64,000 bases of DNA from Hyphomicrobiaceae bacterium (GTDB taxonomy: Bacteria; Pseudomonadota; Alphaproteobacteria; Rhizobiales; Hyphomicrobiaceae): the NCBI GenBank assembly GCA_041397645.1, contig JAWKWE010000004.1, forward strand, positions 1,364,001 through 1,428,000. The letters run 5' to 3'. The notes under the pieces are model-generated. The model was not told where the DNA came from and made no database searches. It saw only the letters and a list, made by a program, of their open reading frames with translations. Positions 1 through 7,807 of this stretch are shown here, piece by piece (position 1 is the first letter of the stretch; each line of letters opens with the position of its first letter). Made by a program: the position numbers and the translations under genes.

Positions 1-111
1 CGATCGGGATGAGGCGAATCATGGTCAAGGGTCCTTTCCGGGCATTAGCCTTTCGGCTGATTAGCGGCGGTTTGGGCGGCTCCGTCAAGGACCCTCGCCA
101 TCAAGTTCCTG

Positions 112-963
112 TCAAGAATTGTTTGCCGATGTCGCGCTAAAGGTCGCTCCATCGGAGTCGGAGGCCGTCGCATTCAGGATGTCGTTGTCGATGGAACCGT
201 AAGTGAATCGGATGTTAGGGTTCGTAGACAGCGAGATTCCGGCTTCCATGTGAAAAACCACCTCGTCACCGCGCTTGACGTCCAGTTCACGAACATATTT
301 CGCAGGGATGTACTGACCCGTTACAGGATCCATCTGCATTCCTGAAAAGTTCGGGTGGCGGAGCATAACTTGGGCTTCGGCGGTAACCATGGACTGATTT
401 TTTTGCGACGCAAAACGCGGTCCACTGGAGATTTTCTTGATCTGCATCTGACCTGCGTGGGCGGCTGCCGTCGTTACGTCTTTCAGCGCCGATGAGGAAC
501 AGCCTCCGGCGGCCTGCACGAAGTGAGCCCCCATGTGAACCTTACCATCCTCGGTTTCGACGACGGCGCGGATATAAGAGAAGCTGTCGAAGCGCACGCG
601 CGTCGAGATCGTCTTTGGTCCGATGCCTGCTGCGCGGCCGAACGTGAACGCACCAACCAACGGCATCGGATTGTTGTCGATGAAAATGCGCAGCGTTTTG
701 ATGTTATCGGCAACGTCGGCGTTGATGTACACAGTCACCGGAACGACAGCGGCGTCGTCGGCTTTGTCTGGGGCTTCCACGACGATCTTGGTAGAGGCCT
801 CATCAATCTCACGGCCATCGTAGAATTCTTTCTTGATGCCGTTCCATCCCGGCGGCTCGGCGGCTTCATCGTCGTCTTGTGCGAATGCGGGTGCCGCAAT
901 CAAAGCGAACGCCATCAGCGCTGCTCCCAACACAGCCGTCAGGCTCAACGGGTATACCTTCAT
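112..963 (-). CDS. SoxYZ-like carrier protein associated with quinoprotein dehydrogenases
   Basis: Exported protein of 283 residues from the chosen start. It resembles the fused SoxY/SoxZ-like carriers that sit beside PQQ-dependent dehydrogenases. SoxYZ itself carries sulfur intermediates on a C-terminal GGC swinging arm; the cargo of this variant is unknown. Residues 1-28 form a signal peptide ending AFA. A SoxY-like half follows and ends in a GGCSSS motif with Cys155, then a SoxZ-like half with HPNFSGMQ and a FHMEAGIS segment. The gene directly follows the metallohydrolase. An upstream ATG at 1020 overlaps that gene's stop as ATGA and would add 19 residues before the signal peptide. I chose 963 because it gives a normal signal peptide and has AAGGGA upstream, but translational coupling at 1020 is possible. 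The family call is fairly firm; the role is inferred. Confidence 0.8.
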   Translation of the reverse strand: MKVYPLSLTAVLGAALMAFALIAAPAFAQDDDEAAEPPGWNGIKKEFYDGREIDEASTKIVVEAPDKADDAAVVPVTVYINADVADNIKTLRIFIDNNPMPLVGAFTFGRAAGIGPKTISTRVRFDSFSYIRAVVETEDGKVHMGAHFVQAAGGCSSSALKDVTTAAAHAGQMQIKKISSGPRFASQKNQSMVTAEAQVMLRHPNFSGMQMDPVTGQYIPAKYVRELDVKRGDEVVFHMEAGISLSTNPNIRFTYGSIDNDILNATASDSDGATFSATSANNS

Positions 964-1016
964 TCTCGGATATTTCCCTTGGCTCATCGAGTCGTGGCCG
1001 GCCACGATCGAGCGTT

Positions 1017-1967
1017 TCATTCCCATTCCAGCTCAGCAAAGGCTGCCGTTACGTTTCGCACATGAAACTCGTCAGCCAGCAGCCAATTATCCTTTTCGGA
1101 CGCGCCTGCCGTTTTGGTCGCTTCAGTCAGTGTCTTATTATCTTTTATCATGGCACGAACATCTTCCGCGATACTTCGGAGGTATCGTTCTAAAGGGTCG
1201 AGGCTGTCGGGCCAGGACATGCTCGCTGGTCCATGACCCGGCACGACGCGGGCGGCCGGCTCCTTGCGCAGGACGTCTATAAGCGCCAGCCAGCCAACGA
1301 TCGAACCGTCGAGCGTAGGGATGTGCTTGGAGAAAAGAAGATCGCCGGCGATCAAAGTGCCTGTCGACTTGTCGAAAATCGTGAGGTCGTTGTCTGTATG
1401 CGCGGTGGGGCGTGGAACGAGCGTTATAATGCGTTCGCCTAAATCGATGTCGCGCGGTTCTTTCACGTGTTCGGTCGGAAGGATGATCTCGCTTCCTGCA
1501 AATTCGTCTTCGCCGATAAGCCGCCGGTTGTTCTTGAGATAGTTGTCTGCCCGCGCGGCCAGTCCGCGCGCCATTTTGTAATGAGCGACAAACGTCGCTT
1601 TTTCAGCAACGAACGGCGCATTTCCGAAAACGTGGTCGGGATGCATGTGGGTGTTGATGACGTATCGGATCGGTTTGTCTGTGATGGCGCGGATCGCGGC
1701 GAGAAAGCCGCGTCCGACCATCGCGCTGCCGCCGGTGTCGACGATCGCCACGGCATCTTTGCCGATAATAAGGCTCATGTTGGAGATATCTCCGGCATTT
1801 GCCGGTGAGACGAGTTCATAGGCGCCTTGGTGGACAAACAGACCGGGTGCCACCTCGACCATCCTCAGCTCCCGCGCCTCCGCCATTGACACGCGCGGGA
1901 GCCAGGGGACAGCCGCCAAAGCCGCAGCTCCGGCGAGAAAATTCTTACGTGTCAATTCGTTAGGCAT
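1017..1967 (-). CDS. Quinoprotein-associated metallo-beta-lactamase-fold hydrolase (SoxH-like)
   Basis: A 316-residue MBL-fold protein with a secretion signal (TRKNFLAGAAALAAVPW, then cleavage near residue 29), so probably periplasmic. The metal-binding motif HMHPDH is at residues 107-112, with later histidines near PTAHTDND and VVPGHG, as expected for a two-zinc site. It matches the SoxH-like zinc metallohydrolases that co-occur with the SoxYZ-like carrier next to PQQ dehydrogenases. The pair is linked here, since the stop of this gene overlaps an ATG of the carrier reading frame. It diverges from xoxF across about 460 bases, so the two sides may share regulation. The substrate is not known. 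The family is clear; a link to methanol dehydrogenase function is inferred from neighbours. Confidence 0.85.
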   Translation of the reverse strand: MPNELTRKNFLAGAAALAAVPWLPRVSMAEARELRMVEVAPGLFVHQGAYELVSPANAGDISNMSLIIGKDAVAIVDTGGSAMVGRGFLAAIRAITDKPIRYVINTHMHPDHVFGNAPFVAEKATFVAHYKMARGLAARADNYLKNNRRLIGEDEFAGSEIILPTEHVKEPRDIDLGERIITLVPRPTAHTDNDLTIFDKSTGTLIAGDLLFSKHIPTLDGSIVGWLALIDVLRKEPAARVVPGHGPASMSWPDSLDPLERYLRSIAEDVRAMIKDNKTLTEATKTAGASEKDNWLLADEFHVRNVTAAFAELEWE

Positions 1968-2429
1968 GTATGCTCATTCCATGATCTGCAGTTGTGATCC
2001 TAGATGATCTCATGTCTTGCAGATCTTCCAGCGACCATATCGATCACGGAATCGCGATCGGAACGTGATCGCAGGTGCGAGAATGGGACTTTCGTAGCAA
2101 GTAGTCGTGCGGCGCACCAATTATCCCGCAGTGCAATATAAGCCGATGTTTTCTAGGGTTTTTTGGGTCAGTACTATTGTCCTAATCATGTCGATTAGAA
2201 AGATTACCTGCGACGTTGTTGCAGGCGGGAAAAAAAAGTGCCTAGATGCCGCCGGGTAACGAGGCCTCTCGAACCTCACACGGTCGTGTGAAAGCCCTTT
2301 AGTGTTGGCTTTTTGCAAATAGGGAGAAAAAAAATCCCATTGCACTGGCTGCCGACGGGGCTGGGCGAACAGGGGTCCACGTGAACCACTTGCAAGCGTG
2401 GCAAGATTCTCAAAAATGGAGGAAGCGCG
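1968..2429. promoter_or_regulatory. Divergent control region between the metallohydrolase and xoxF
   Basis: Gene-free stretch of about 460 bases. It contains an inverted repeat, CGATCACG (2041-2048) and CGTGATCG (2064-2071), and a tight palindrome TCACACG-GT-CGTGTGA (2276-2291). Both could be operators. A weak hairpin AAAGCC/GGCTTT around 2291-2313 is followed by T residues. A 9-mer ACTATTGTC (2173-2181) also occurs upstream of xoxG (4388-4396). The xoxF ribosome binding site GGAGGAA lies just before 2430. I cannot assign promoter boxes with confidence. Confidence 0.4.
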
Positions 2430-4250
2430 ATGCGCAAAAGTGCAATCGCATGCGGATTACTCGCATCTGTTGCCTACACGGCGCCCGTTCTGGCCAACGA
2501 CGACTCGATGAAGTTGTCGCAGGATCCAAAGAACTGGGCTCAGCAGTCGGGCAACTATGCGGGTACTCGCTACTCGAAGCTTGACCAGATCACCACTGCC
2601 AACGTTGGCAGCCTGAAGGTGGCCTGGACGTTCTCGACGGGTGTTCTTCGTGGTCACGAAGGTTCGCCGCTCGTCATCGGCAATACGATGTATCTCCACA
2701 CGGCGTTCCCGAACAACGTTTACGCGTTGAACCTGGACGACGAAAACAAGATCATCTGGCAGTACAGCCCGAAGCAGGATCCGTCGGTTATCCCCGTCAT
2801 GTGCTGCGACACGGTCAACCGTGGCGTGCAGTACGCTGAGGGCAAGATCCTTCTTCACCAAGCCGATACGTCTCTCGTCGCTATCGACGCAAAGACCGGC
2901 AAGGAGCTGTGGAAGTCCGTCAACGCTGACCCCAAGAAGGGTGAGACCGGCACGGGCGCACCTATCATCATCAAAGACAAAGTGATGATCGGTGTTTCGG
3001 GCGCTGAATTTGGCGTTCGCTGCTTCATGACCGCTTACGACCTCAACTCGGGCAAGCGCGTATGGCGCGCCTACTCGATGGGCCCGGATGACGAAATCCT
3101 GGTCGATCCTGAGAAGACCATGTCGCTCGGCAAGCCGGTCGGCAAGGACTCCTCGCTGAAGACCTGGAATGGCGATCAGTGGAAGAACGGTGGTGGTTCG
3201 ATCTGGGGCTATATGGCCTACGATCCTGAGCTGAACCTGTTCTACTACGGCACCGGTAACCCCTCTACGTGGAACCCGGCTCAGCGCGCTGGGCCTGATG
3301 GCAAGCAGATCGACCAGAAGTGGTCGATGACCATGTTCGCTCGTGACCCCGATACGGGTATGGCGAAGTGGGCTTACCAGATGACCCCGTTCGATGAGTG
3401 GGACTATGACGGCATCAACGAGCCGATCCTGGCAACGCTCAAGATCGGTGGCAAAGACCGCAAGGTCGCCGTCCACTTCGACCGTAACGGCTTCGCTTAC
3501 ACCTGGGATCGCGCCACTGGCGAGCTCCTGGTTGCTGAGAAGTACGATCCGGCCGTCAACTGGGCCACGCACGTCGTCATGGATCCCAAGGATCCGCAGT
3601 ATGGCCGTCCGCAGGTCGTCGCTAAGTACTCGACGTTCCTCAACGGTCAGGACGTGAACACGAAGGGCATCTGCCCTGCGGCTCTCGGCTCGAAGGACCA
3701 GCAGCCTGCTTCGTTCTCGGAGAAGACTGGCCTGTTCTACGTTCCGACGAACCACGTTTGCATGGACTACGAACCCTTCAAGGTTTCGTACACGGCTGGT
3801 CAGCCCTACGTCGGCGCCACGCTGTCCATGTATCCGGCTCCGGACTCTCACGGCGGCATGGGTAACTTCATCGCTTGGGACGGCGCTGCAGGTAAGATCG
3901 TATGGTCGAAGCCTGAGCAGTTCTCGGTGTGGTCGGGTGCTCTCACCACCGCTGGCGGCGTTGCTTTCTACGGTACGCTGGAAGGCTACCTGAAGGCAGT
4001 CGATCAGAAGGACGGCAAGGAGCTCTTCAAGTTCAAGACTCCGTCGGGCATCATCGGCAACGTGTTCACCTATGAGCACAAGGGCAAGCAGTTCGTCGGC
4101 GTCTTCTCGGGCGTCGGTGGCTGGGCCGGCATCGGTCTGGCAGCTGGTCTGACCAACCCGACCGATGGTCTGGGCGCAGTCGGCGGCTACGCTGGTCTGT
4201 CGAACTACACCCGCCTCGGCGGCTCGCTCACAGTCTTCTCGCTGCCCTAA
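2430..4250 (+). CDS. xoxF: XoxF, lanthanide-dependent methanol dehydrogenase
   Basis: Periplasmic PQQ enzyme of 606 residues that oxidises methanol using a lanthanide and PQQ, passing electrons to the cytochrome c encoded next. The signal peptide is residues 1-22 (ends VLA). The adjacent cysteine pair Cys125-Cys126 that forms the vicinal disulfide over PQQ is present in VMCCDT. The diagnostic WDYDG gives Asp325 and Asp327. The second Asp supplies the extra lanthanide ligand and is Ala in the calcium enzyme MxaF. Tryptophan-docking repeats such as GKELWKSV and GKIVWSK mark the eight-bladed propeller. A GGAGGAA ribosome binding site precedes the ATG, and a strong terminator follows. The gene order xoxF-xoxG-xoxJ agrees with the call. 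No mxaF is seen in this window. Confidence 0.97.
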   Translation: MRKSAIACGLLASVAYTAPVLANDDSMKLSQDPKNWAQQSGNYAGTRYSKLDQITTANVGSLKVAWTFSTGVLRGHEGSPLVIGNTMYLHTAFPNNVYALNLDDENKIIWQYSPKQDPSVIPVMCCDTVNRGVQYAEGKILLHQADTSLVAIDAKTGKELWKSVNADPKKGETGTGAPIIIKDKVMIGVSGAEFGVRCFMTAYDLNSGKRVWRAYSMGPDDEILVDPEKTMSLGKPVGKDSSLKTWNGDQWKNGGGSIWGYMAYDPELNLFYYGTGNPSTWNPAQRAGPDGKQIDQKWSMTMFARDPDTGMAKWAYQMTPFDEWDYDGINEPILATLKIGGKDRKVAVHFDRNGFAYTWDRATGELLVAEKYDPAVNWATHVVMDPKDPQYGRPQVVAKYSTFLNGQDVNTKGICPAALGSKDQQPASFSEKTGLFYVPTNHVCMDYEPFKVSYTAGQPYVGATLSMYPAPDSHGGMGNFIAWDGAAGKIVWSKPEQFSVWSGALTTAGGVAFYGTLEGYLKAVDQKDGKELFKFKTPSGIIGNVFTYEHKGKQFVGVFSGVGGWAGIGLAAGLTNPTDGLGAVGGYAGLSNYTRLGGSLTVFSLP

Positions 4251-4269
4251 ACGCAGCTAAGGACTTAAG

Positions 4270-4305
4270 GAACCGGCGCAGGTCACCCTGCGCCGGTTCT
4301 TTTTT
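4270..4305 (+). terminator. Rho-independent terminator after xoxF
   Basis: A perfect 13-bp stem (4270-4282 with 4287-4299), a TCAC loop and a run of six T residues. It would end most xoxF transcripts and let xoxG be expressed separately. Confidence 0.93.
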
Positions 4306-4457
4306 GATTTTCGGGGAAATGAAGTCGTGCTCGTTCTTGCAACGGCGCCATTGTTCACCAGATAAGAATAAAAATATGATCCTGCGGACTATTGTCGCGG
4401 CTTGAATTAGCGACTTTTGTCGTAGATCAATTGGGGTCGAAGAAAACTTCAGAAACG

Positions 4458-5027
4458 ATGAGGAAACGCGTGAACAAGTTTGGCATCACATTGGCGGTCG
4501 CAGCACTTGCTTGCTCCGCACTGAGCTTCCAGGCGATTGCCGATGATAACTCCGAGGTCCAGGCCAGGGCCAAAGAGCTTGGCTTAGAATTCAAGGACGG
4601 TCGTTACAGGGACAAGGACGACAATCCTGCGCCTGTCGTCACCAAGGACTACAAGGTCGACTGGGGCACTTGGAACGGCTTTCGCCGCTACCACGATGCT
4701 TGCCACGTTTGTCACGGTCCCAACGCGCTGGGCAGCACCTTCGCGCCCTCACTTGGCGACTCTCTGAAGACCATGGACTACGCGACGTTCTTGCAGACCG
4801 TCGCTTCGGGCCGCATCGCGGATCGCGGCGGCACCAAGTACGTAATGCCGGCATTCGGCGATGACCGCAACGTGATGTGCTACATCGACGACATCTACAC
4901 CTACATCAAGGCGCGTTCTGAAAACATGACGGACCCGAAGACGGGTATGCCTGCGGGCCGTCCGAATGGCCGCGAGGACATCTCTCCGGAGACCAAGAAG
5001 ACCGCCGCAGAATGCTTCGGCGAATAA
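4458..5027 (+). CDS. xoxG: XoxG, c-type cytochrome electron acceptor of XoxF
   Basis: Periplasmic monohaem cytochrome c that accepts electrons from XoxF. From the ATG at 4458 it has 189 residues, with a signal peptide ending near AIAD. The haem-binding CHVCH is at residues 82-86, and the likely sixth ligand is Met130 in VMPAFG. A C-terminal tail rich in Pro, Gly and Lys (KTGMPAGRPNGRED) follows the haem domain. Start choice: a GTG at 4470 has a better-placed GAGGA site (4460-4464) and would remove only four residues, so the true start may be there. An upstream in-frame ATG at 4392 would put 22 extra residues before the signal peptide and is unlikely. The gene lies between two terminators, which suggests its own transcript. 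Confidence 0.92.
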   Translation: MRKRVNKFGITLAVAALACSALSFQAIADDNSEVQARAKELGLEFKDGRYRDKDDNPAPVVTKDYKVDWGTWNGFRRYHDACHVCHGPNALGSTFAPSLGDSLKTMDYATFLQTVASGRIADRGGTKYVMPAFGDDRNVMCYIDDIYTYIKARSENMTDPKTGMPAGRPNGREDISPETKKTAAECFGE

Positions 5028-5043
5028 GCATGTAACTCCAAAA

Positions 5044-5078
5044 ACGCCCGGGCTCGGAAACGAACCCGGGTGTTTTTG
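5044..5078 (+). terminator. Rho-independent terminator after xoxG
   Basis: A GC-rich stem CGCCCGGGCTCG against CGAACCCGGGTG, with one A-C mismatch and one wobble pair, a GAAA loop and TTTTT after it. Confidence 0.85.
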
Positions 5079-5291
5079 CGTTCACGAAGAAGGGACTGGC
5101 GATAACGTGATCGTCATGCCTTGTTAGCGGGTTTACGCCGTATCATAGGGAAAAGGTCCCGTCCCGCGGGACCGCAGGCGTGCGGCGCTTTCACGTCGAA
5201 CTCGCGCTTGAACAATTGGCCTGTGGCCCGGGCGCGCGGTGAAGCCGAGCGCACACCAATCCGCCAAGCAAGCAACAAGGAATTCATTATC

Positions 5292-6218
5292 GTGTCAAAG
5301 ACCGTACTCGCGACCATTGCAGGGATCATTGGCTTAGCGACCGTTTCCGGCGCCTTCGCAGCCGAGGCGCCAAAGGCGGATCTTGTTAACCGTAAGCAAC
5401 TGCGCGTGTGCGCCGATCCCGCCGATCTTCCGTTCTCCAACGACAAGGGCGAAGGCTTCGAGAATAAAATTGCAGACCTGATCGGTCAGGAGCTCAATCT
5501 TCCCGTCGTCTACACTTGGTTTCCAAAGGCTACAGGCTTCATCCGTATGACGCTGTCGCGCAAGCGGTGTGATCTGGTCATTGGCTGGGGCCAAGGTGAC
5601 GAGCTTGTCCTCAACACCAACGCGATCTATCGCTCGACGTCGGCGATCGTCTACAAGAAGGGCACCGGGCTCGACGGCATCGACACGCTCGCCGATCCGC
5701 GTCTCAAGGGTAAGCGTATCGGTGCTATTCAGGGGTCTCCCGGCGCCAACTACATCGCCAAGTACGGCTTGATGGCGAACGTCCATGGTTATCCGATGAT
5801 GGTCGACCGCCGTTACGAAAATCCGGCAGAGCAGATGATGAAAGATATCGAGTCTGGTGAGATCGCCGCGGGCGTTCACTGGGGTCCGATTGCGGCCTAC
5901 TGGGCGAAACGTGGCGGCGACGACCTTGTGGTGGTTCCGTTGCTGAAAGAACAAGGCGCAGGCAAGATTGCCTTCCGCATCACGATGGGTGTGCGCCAGG
6001 GCGATGATGCCTGGAAGCGCCAGCTCAACGAGATCATCGCCAAACGTCAGGGTGATATCGACAAGATCCTGTTCGACTATGGGATTCCGCTGCTGGTGGA
6101 TGACGATACGAAAATGGATCTTCTGACCGCGCCGCGGACCGCGAATGCGACTGGCGGAGAAAAGAAGGCGGAGGATACGGCTTCTAATCCCGCGGCAGAG
6201 ACCGCTAAAGCACCCTGA
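5292..6218 (+). CDS. xoxJ: XoxJ, periplasmic binding protein of the XoxF system
   Basis: A 308-residue periplasmic protein of the solute-binding-protein family 3 fold, matching XoxJ/MxaJ. XoxJ is thought to help assemble or activate XoxF. The start is a GTG at 5292, nine bases after AAGGAA. It gives a clean signal peptide (MSKTVLATIAGIIGLATVSGAFA), whereas the longer reading frame from 5121 adds 57 unlikely residues. The mature protein begins with LRVCADPADLPFSN, typical of this family, and continues with GFENKIADLIGQEL. The C-terminal 30 residues are low-complexity (Ala/Lys/Glu). A small hairpin, GGTCCCG/CGGGACC (5155-5173), lies in the leader and might be regulatory. The family and neighbourhood are convincing; the exact role is from knowledge of homologues. 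Confidence 0.92.
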   Translation: MSKTVLATIAGIIGLATVSGAFAAEAPKADLVNRKQLRVCADPADLPFSNDKGEGFENKIADLIGQELNLPVVYTWFPKATGFIRMTLSRKRCDLVIGWGQGDELVLNTNAIYRSTSAIVYKKGTGLDGIDTLADPRLKGKRIGAIQGSPGANYIAKYGLMANVHGYPMMVDRRYENPAEQMMKDIESGEIAAGVHWGPIAAYWAKRGGDDLVVVPLLKEQGAGKIAFRITMGVRQGDDAWKRQLNEIIAKRQGDIDKILFDYGIPLLVDDDTKMDLLTAPRTANATGGEKKAEDTASNPAAETAKAP

Positions 6219-6253
6219 TTACCCATCGTCCTTAGTCAGCTTTGCATGAAATG

Positions 6254-6285
6254 GCGGCGCCCGCTCGACGGCAGCGCCGTTTTTT
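6254..6285 (+). terminator. Probable terminator after xoxJ
   Basis: A six-bp stem CGGCGC (6255-6260) and GCGCCG (6274-6279), extended by a G-T pair, followed by six T residues. The loop is long, so the signal is weaker than those after xoxF and xoxG. Confidence 0.6.
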
Positions 6286-6369
6286 CGTATCAGGGCTCCG
6301 CTCGCCCGGCGGCGGATCAATAACAAGACCGCGCTTTATTGCGCGGACGTTAGCAGTGAGGAAACGTCC

Positions 6370-6975
6370 ATGAGAAACGTTCGCGCCGCAATTCTAATCG
6401 CTGCGCTTTTGCCGTTTTGCACCAGCCTCGGCCTGCACGCAGAGCATGTCGATGTCGGACCGGCACCGCCCCCGAACGCCGAAAGGCCGCCTGAGCCCGA
6501 CGGTTACCGCATGGACGAGTACCGCAAGCCCGTGCCTGCCACGCTGAAAGGCGCGACTGTGCTGACTTCCGACAAGGCTGGTGATCTGTGGACCAAGAAG
6601 GCGGCGATCTTTGTCGACGTCTATCCGCGTGCACCCAAGCCGCCGAATCTTCCGAAGGGGACTTTCTGGCGCGAGCCGATCCACCTCACCATTGAGAATG
6701 CAACCTGGCTGGCGAATGTTGGTTATGGTGTGATCTCGCCGCAGACCGATGACTACTTCAAGAGCAACCTTGAGAAGCTCACGGCCGGTGATAAGTCGAA
6801 GGCGGTTGTATTCTACTGCTTGCGCGATTGCTGGATGAGTTGGAATGCCGCCAAGCGCGCGCTTACTTACGGTTACACGAAGGTCATGTGGTATCCCGAC
6901 GGCACGGACGGCTGGCAGGAAGCGGGCTTGCCCGTTGTGCAAGTTACGCCAGTTCCGCAAGAGCCGCAGCCATGA
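6370..6975 (+). CDS. PQQ-associated rhodanese-like protein with a CxxxCW motif
   Basis: A secreted 201-residue protein with a signal peptide ending near LHA. It matches the rhodanese-like family found with PQQ-dependent catabolism genes and named for a Cys/Cys-Trp motif. Here the motif is CLRDCW at residues 150-155, so the two cysteines are separated by three residues, followed by MSWNAAKRA. The pair could be redox active or carry sulfur, but no reaction is established. A GAGGAAA ribosome binding site precedes the ATG, and a strong terminator follows. Its place between xoxJ and the PQQ-associated ABC cassette on the opposite strand supports a role in the quinoprotein system. The family call is solid and the function unknown. 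Confidence 0.85.
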   Translation: MRNVRAAILIAALLPFCTSLGLHAEHVDVGPAPPPNAERPPEPDGYRMDEYRKPVPATLKGATVLTSDKAGDLWTKKAAIFVDVYPRAPKPPNLPKGTFWREPIHLTIENATWLANVGYGVISPQTDDYFKSNLEKLTAGDKSKAVVFYCLRDCWMSWNAAKRALTYGYTKVMWYPDGTDGWQEAGLPVVQVTPVPQEPQP

Positions 6976-7003
6976 GGCTCGCTGCTATGACACCTCCATA
7001 AAG

Positions 7004-7035
7004 GAAGCCCGGCAGATCGTTGCCGGGCTTCTTTT
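7004..7035. terminator. Terminator between convergent genes
   Basis: An 11-bp perfect stem (7004-7014 with 7021-7031), a GATCGT loop and TTTT. It ends the rightward transcript and lies just past the end of the leftward gene at 7056, so it may serve both sides. Confidence 0.88.
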
Positions 7036-7055
7036 GTTTGTCGTATGGGTGAAGC

Positions 7056-7796
7056 TCAGTTGCTCATCTGGGCGCGAATGCTGCGCGCTATAAAGCCGGC
7101 CCGCTCTTCGATCAGCTGGGGAATCTCGCACGCGATCGGAATGTTTTGCTGGCGCTCCTGAAAAACGCGCACCTCCCACTTGTACTTCTCTTCTTCAGGG
7201 GTCAGATGGTCGACTTCTTCGGCCGGCATGGGATTTTCAGGAAGAGCTTCGCCTTGAGACGGCAGCGTCAAGCCTTCCTTCTCGATCTCCTTGGCGCGGG
7301 CGAGCTGGCGCTTGTGGAAGCGTTCGATGCCGGACATCACGACCTTGCGTTCGTCGTTGATGCGCGACAGAGCGGCGGAGAACAGCAGCGTCAACTTTTG
7401 ATCGCGCTCGGCCTTGGGAATAGATTCTGCGTATTTCTTGATCGCGGCATCGACTTCATCTTCCGGAATGCGGCGCGCAACAACATACTCGGACAGCTTG
7501 CGAATGGTGTCATCGTCTCGCCAGTTCGGCAGACCCTCAAGAGAAGGACCATCCCAAATCTGGGCGGGTGAAATTTCCAGCACCTTTCGCGAGATGCATG
7601 GCCACTCGGGCTCTTTGTTGTCCTCAGCGCCATTGCTTTGCGCCTGATTAGTTGCCTCTGCTGGTGCGGATTGCTCGGTGCCAGGAGCGGCTTGCTCATC
7701 TTGAGCGCGCGACGGCGCGCTGGTTGCCAATACGGGCAAGGAAGCAAGCACCGCCAATGCGAGCAATTTGGATAAATTGACTACAGATTTCATCAT
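7056..7796 (-). CDS. Secreted protein of unknown function in the PQQ/ABC cassette
   Basis: A 246-residue protein with a signal peptide (residues 1-32, ending SRAQ). A linker rich in Ala/Gln/Glu and then a charged helical domain follow. Motifs include WPCISRKVLEISPAQIWDGP, a helix-rich middle with RDQKLTLLFSAALSRINDERK, and IACEIPQLIEERA near the end. Two cysteines (in WPCIS and IACEI) could form a disulfide. It lies 11 bases downstream of the ABC permease gene and is likely its last operon member. I do not recognise a characterised family. Location suggests a periplasmic accessory of the PQQ-linked ABC system. The reading frame is convincing because of the signal peptide, operon spacing and a terminator beyond it. 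Confidence 0.8.
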   Translation of the reverse strand: MMKSVVNLSKLLALAVLASLPVLATSAPSRAQDEQAAPGTEQSAPAEATNQAQSNGAEDNKEPEWPCISRKVLEISPAQIWDGPSLEGLPNWRDDDTIRKLSEYVVARRIPEDEVDAAIKKYAESIPKAERDQKLTLLFSAALSRINDERKVVMSGIERFHKRQLARAKEIEKEGLTLPSQGEALPENPMPAEEVDHLTPEEEKYKWEVRVFQERQQNIPIACEIPQLIEERAGFIARSIRAQMSN

Positions 7797-7807
7797 GGAA
7801 TGGACTT

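Noticed and set aside
1..111. Inverted repeat AGGGTCC/GGACCCT at 28-34 and 89-95 as a terminator for the leftward genes
   Set aside because: The arms are 54 bases apart and there is no T run, so it is not a convincing terminator; nothing else was seen here.
2457..4079. 540-codon open frame antisense to xoxF
   Set aside because: It mirrors the strongly biased codon use of xoxF and shows no family features, signal or ribosome binding site.
2430..4250. Calcium-type MxaF methanol dehydrogenase
   Set aside because: The WDYDG motif has the extra Asp327 of lanthanide enzymes, and the neighbours are xoxG and xoxJ rather than mxaJGI.
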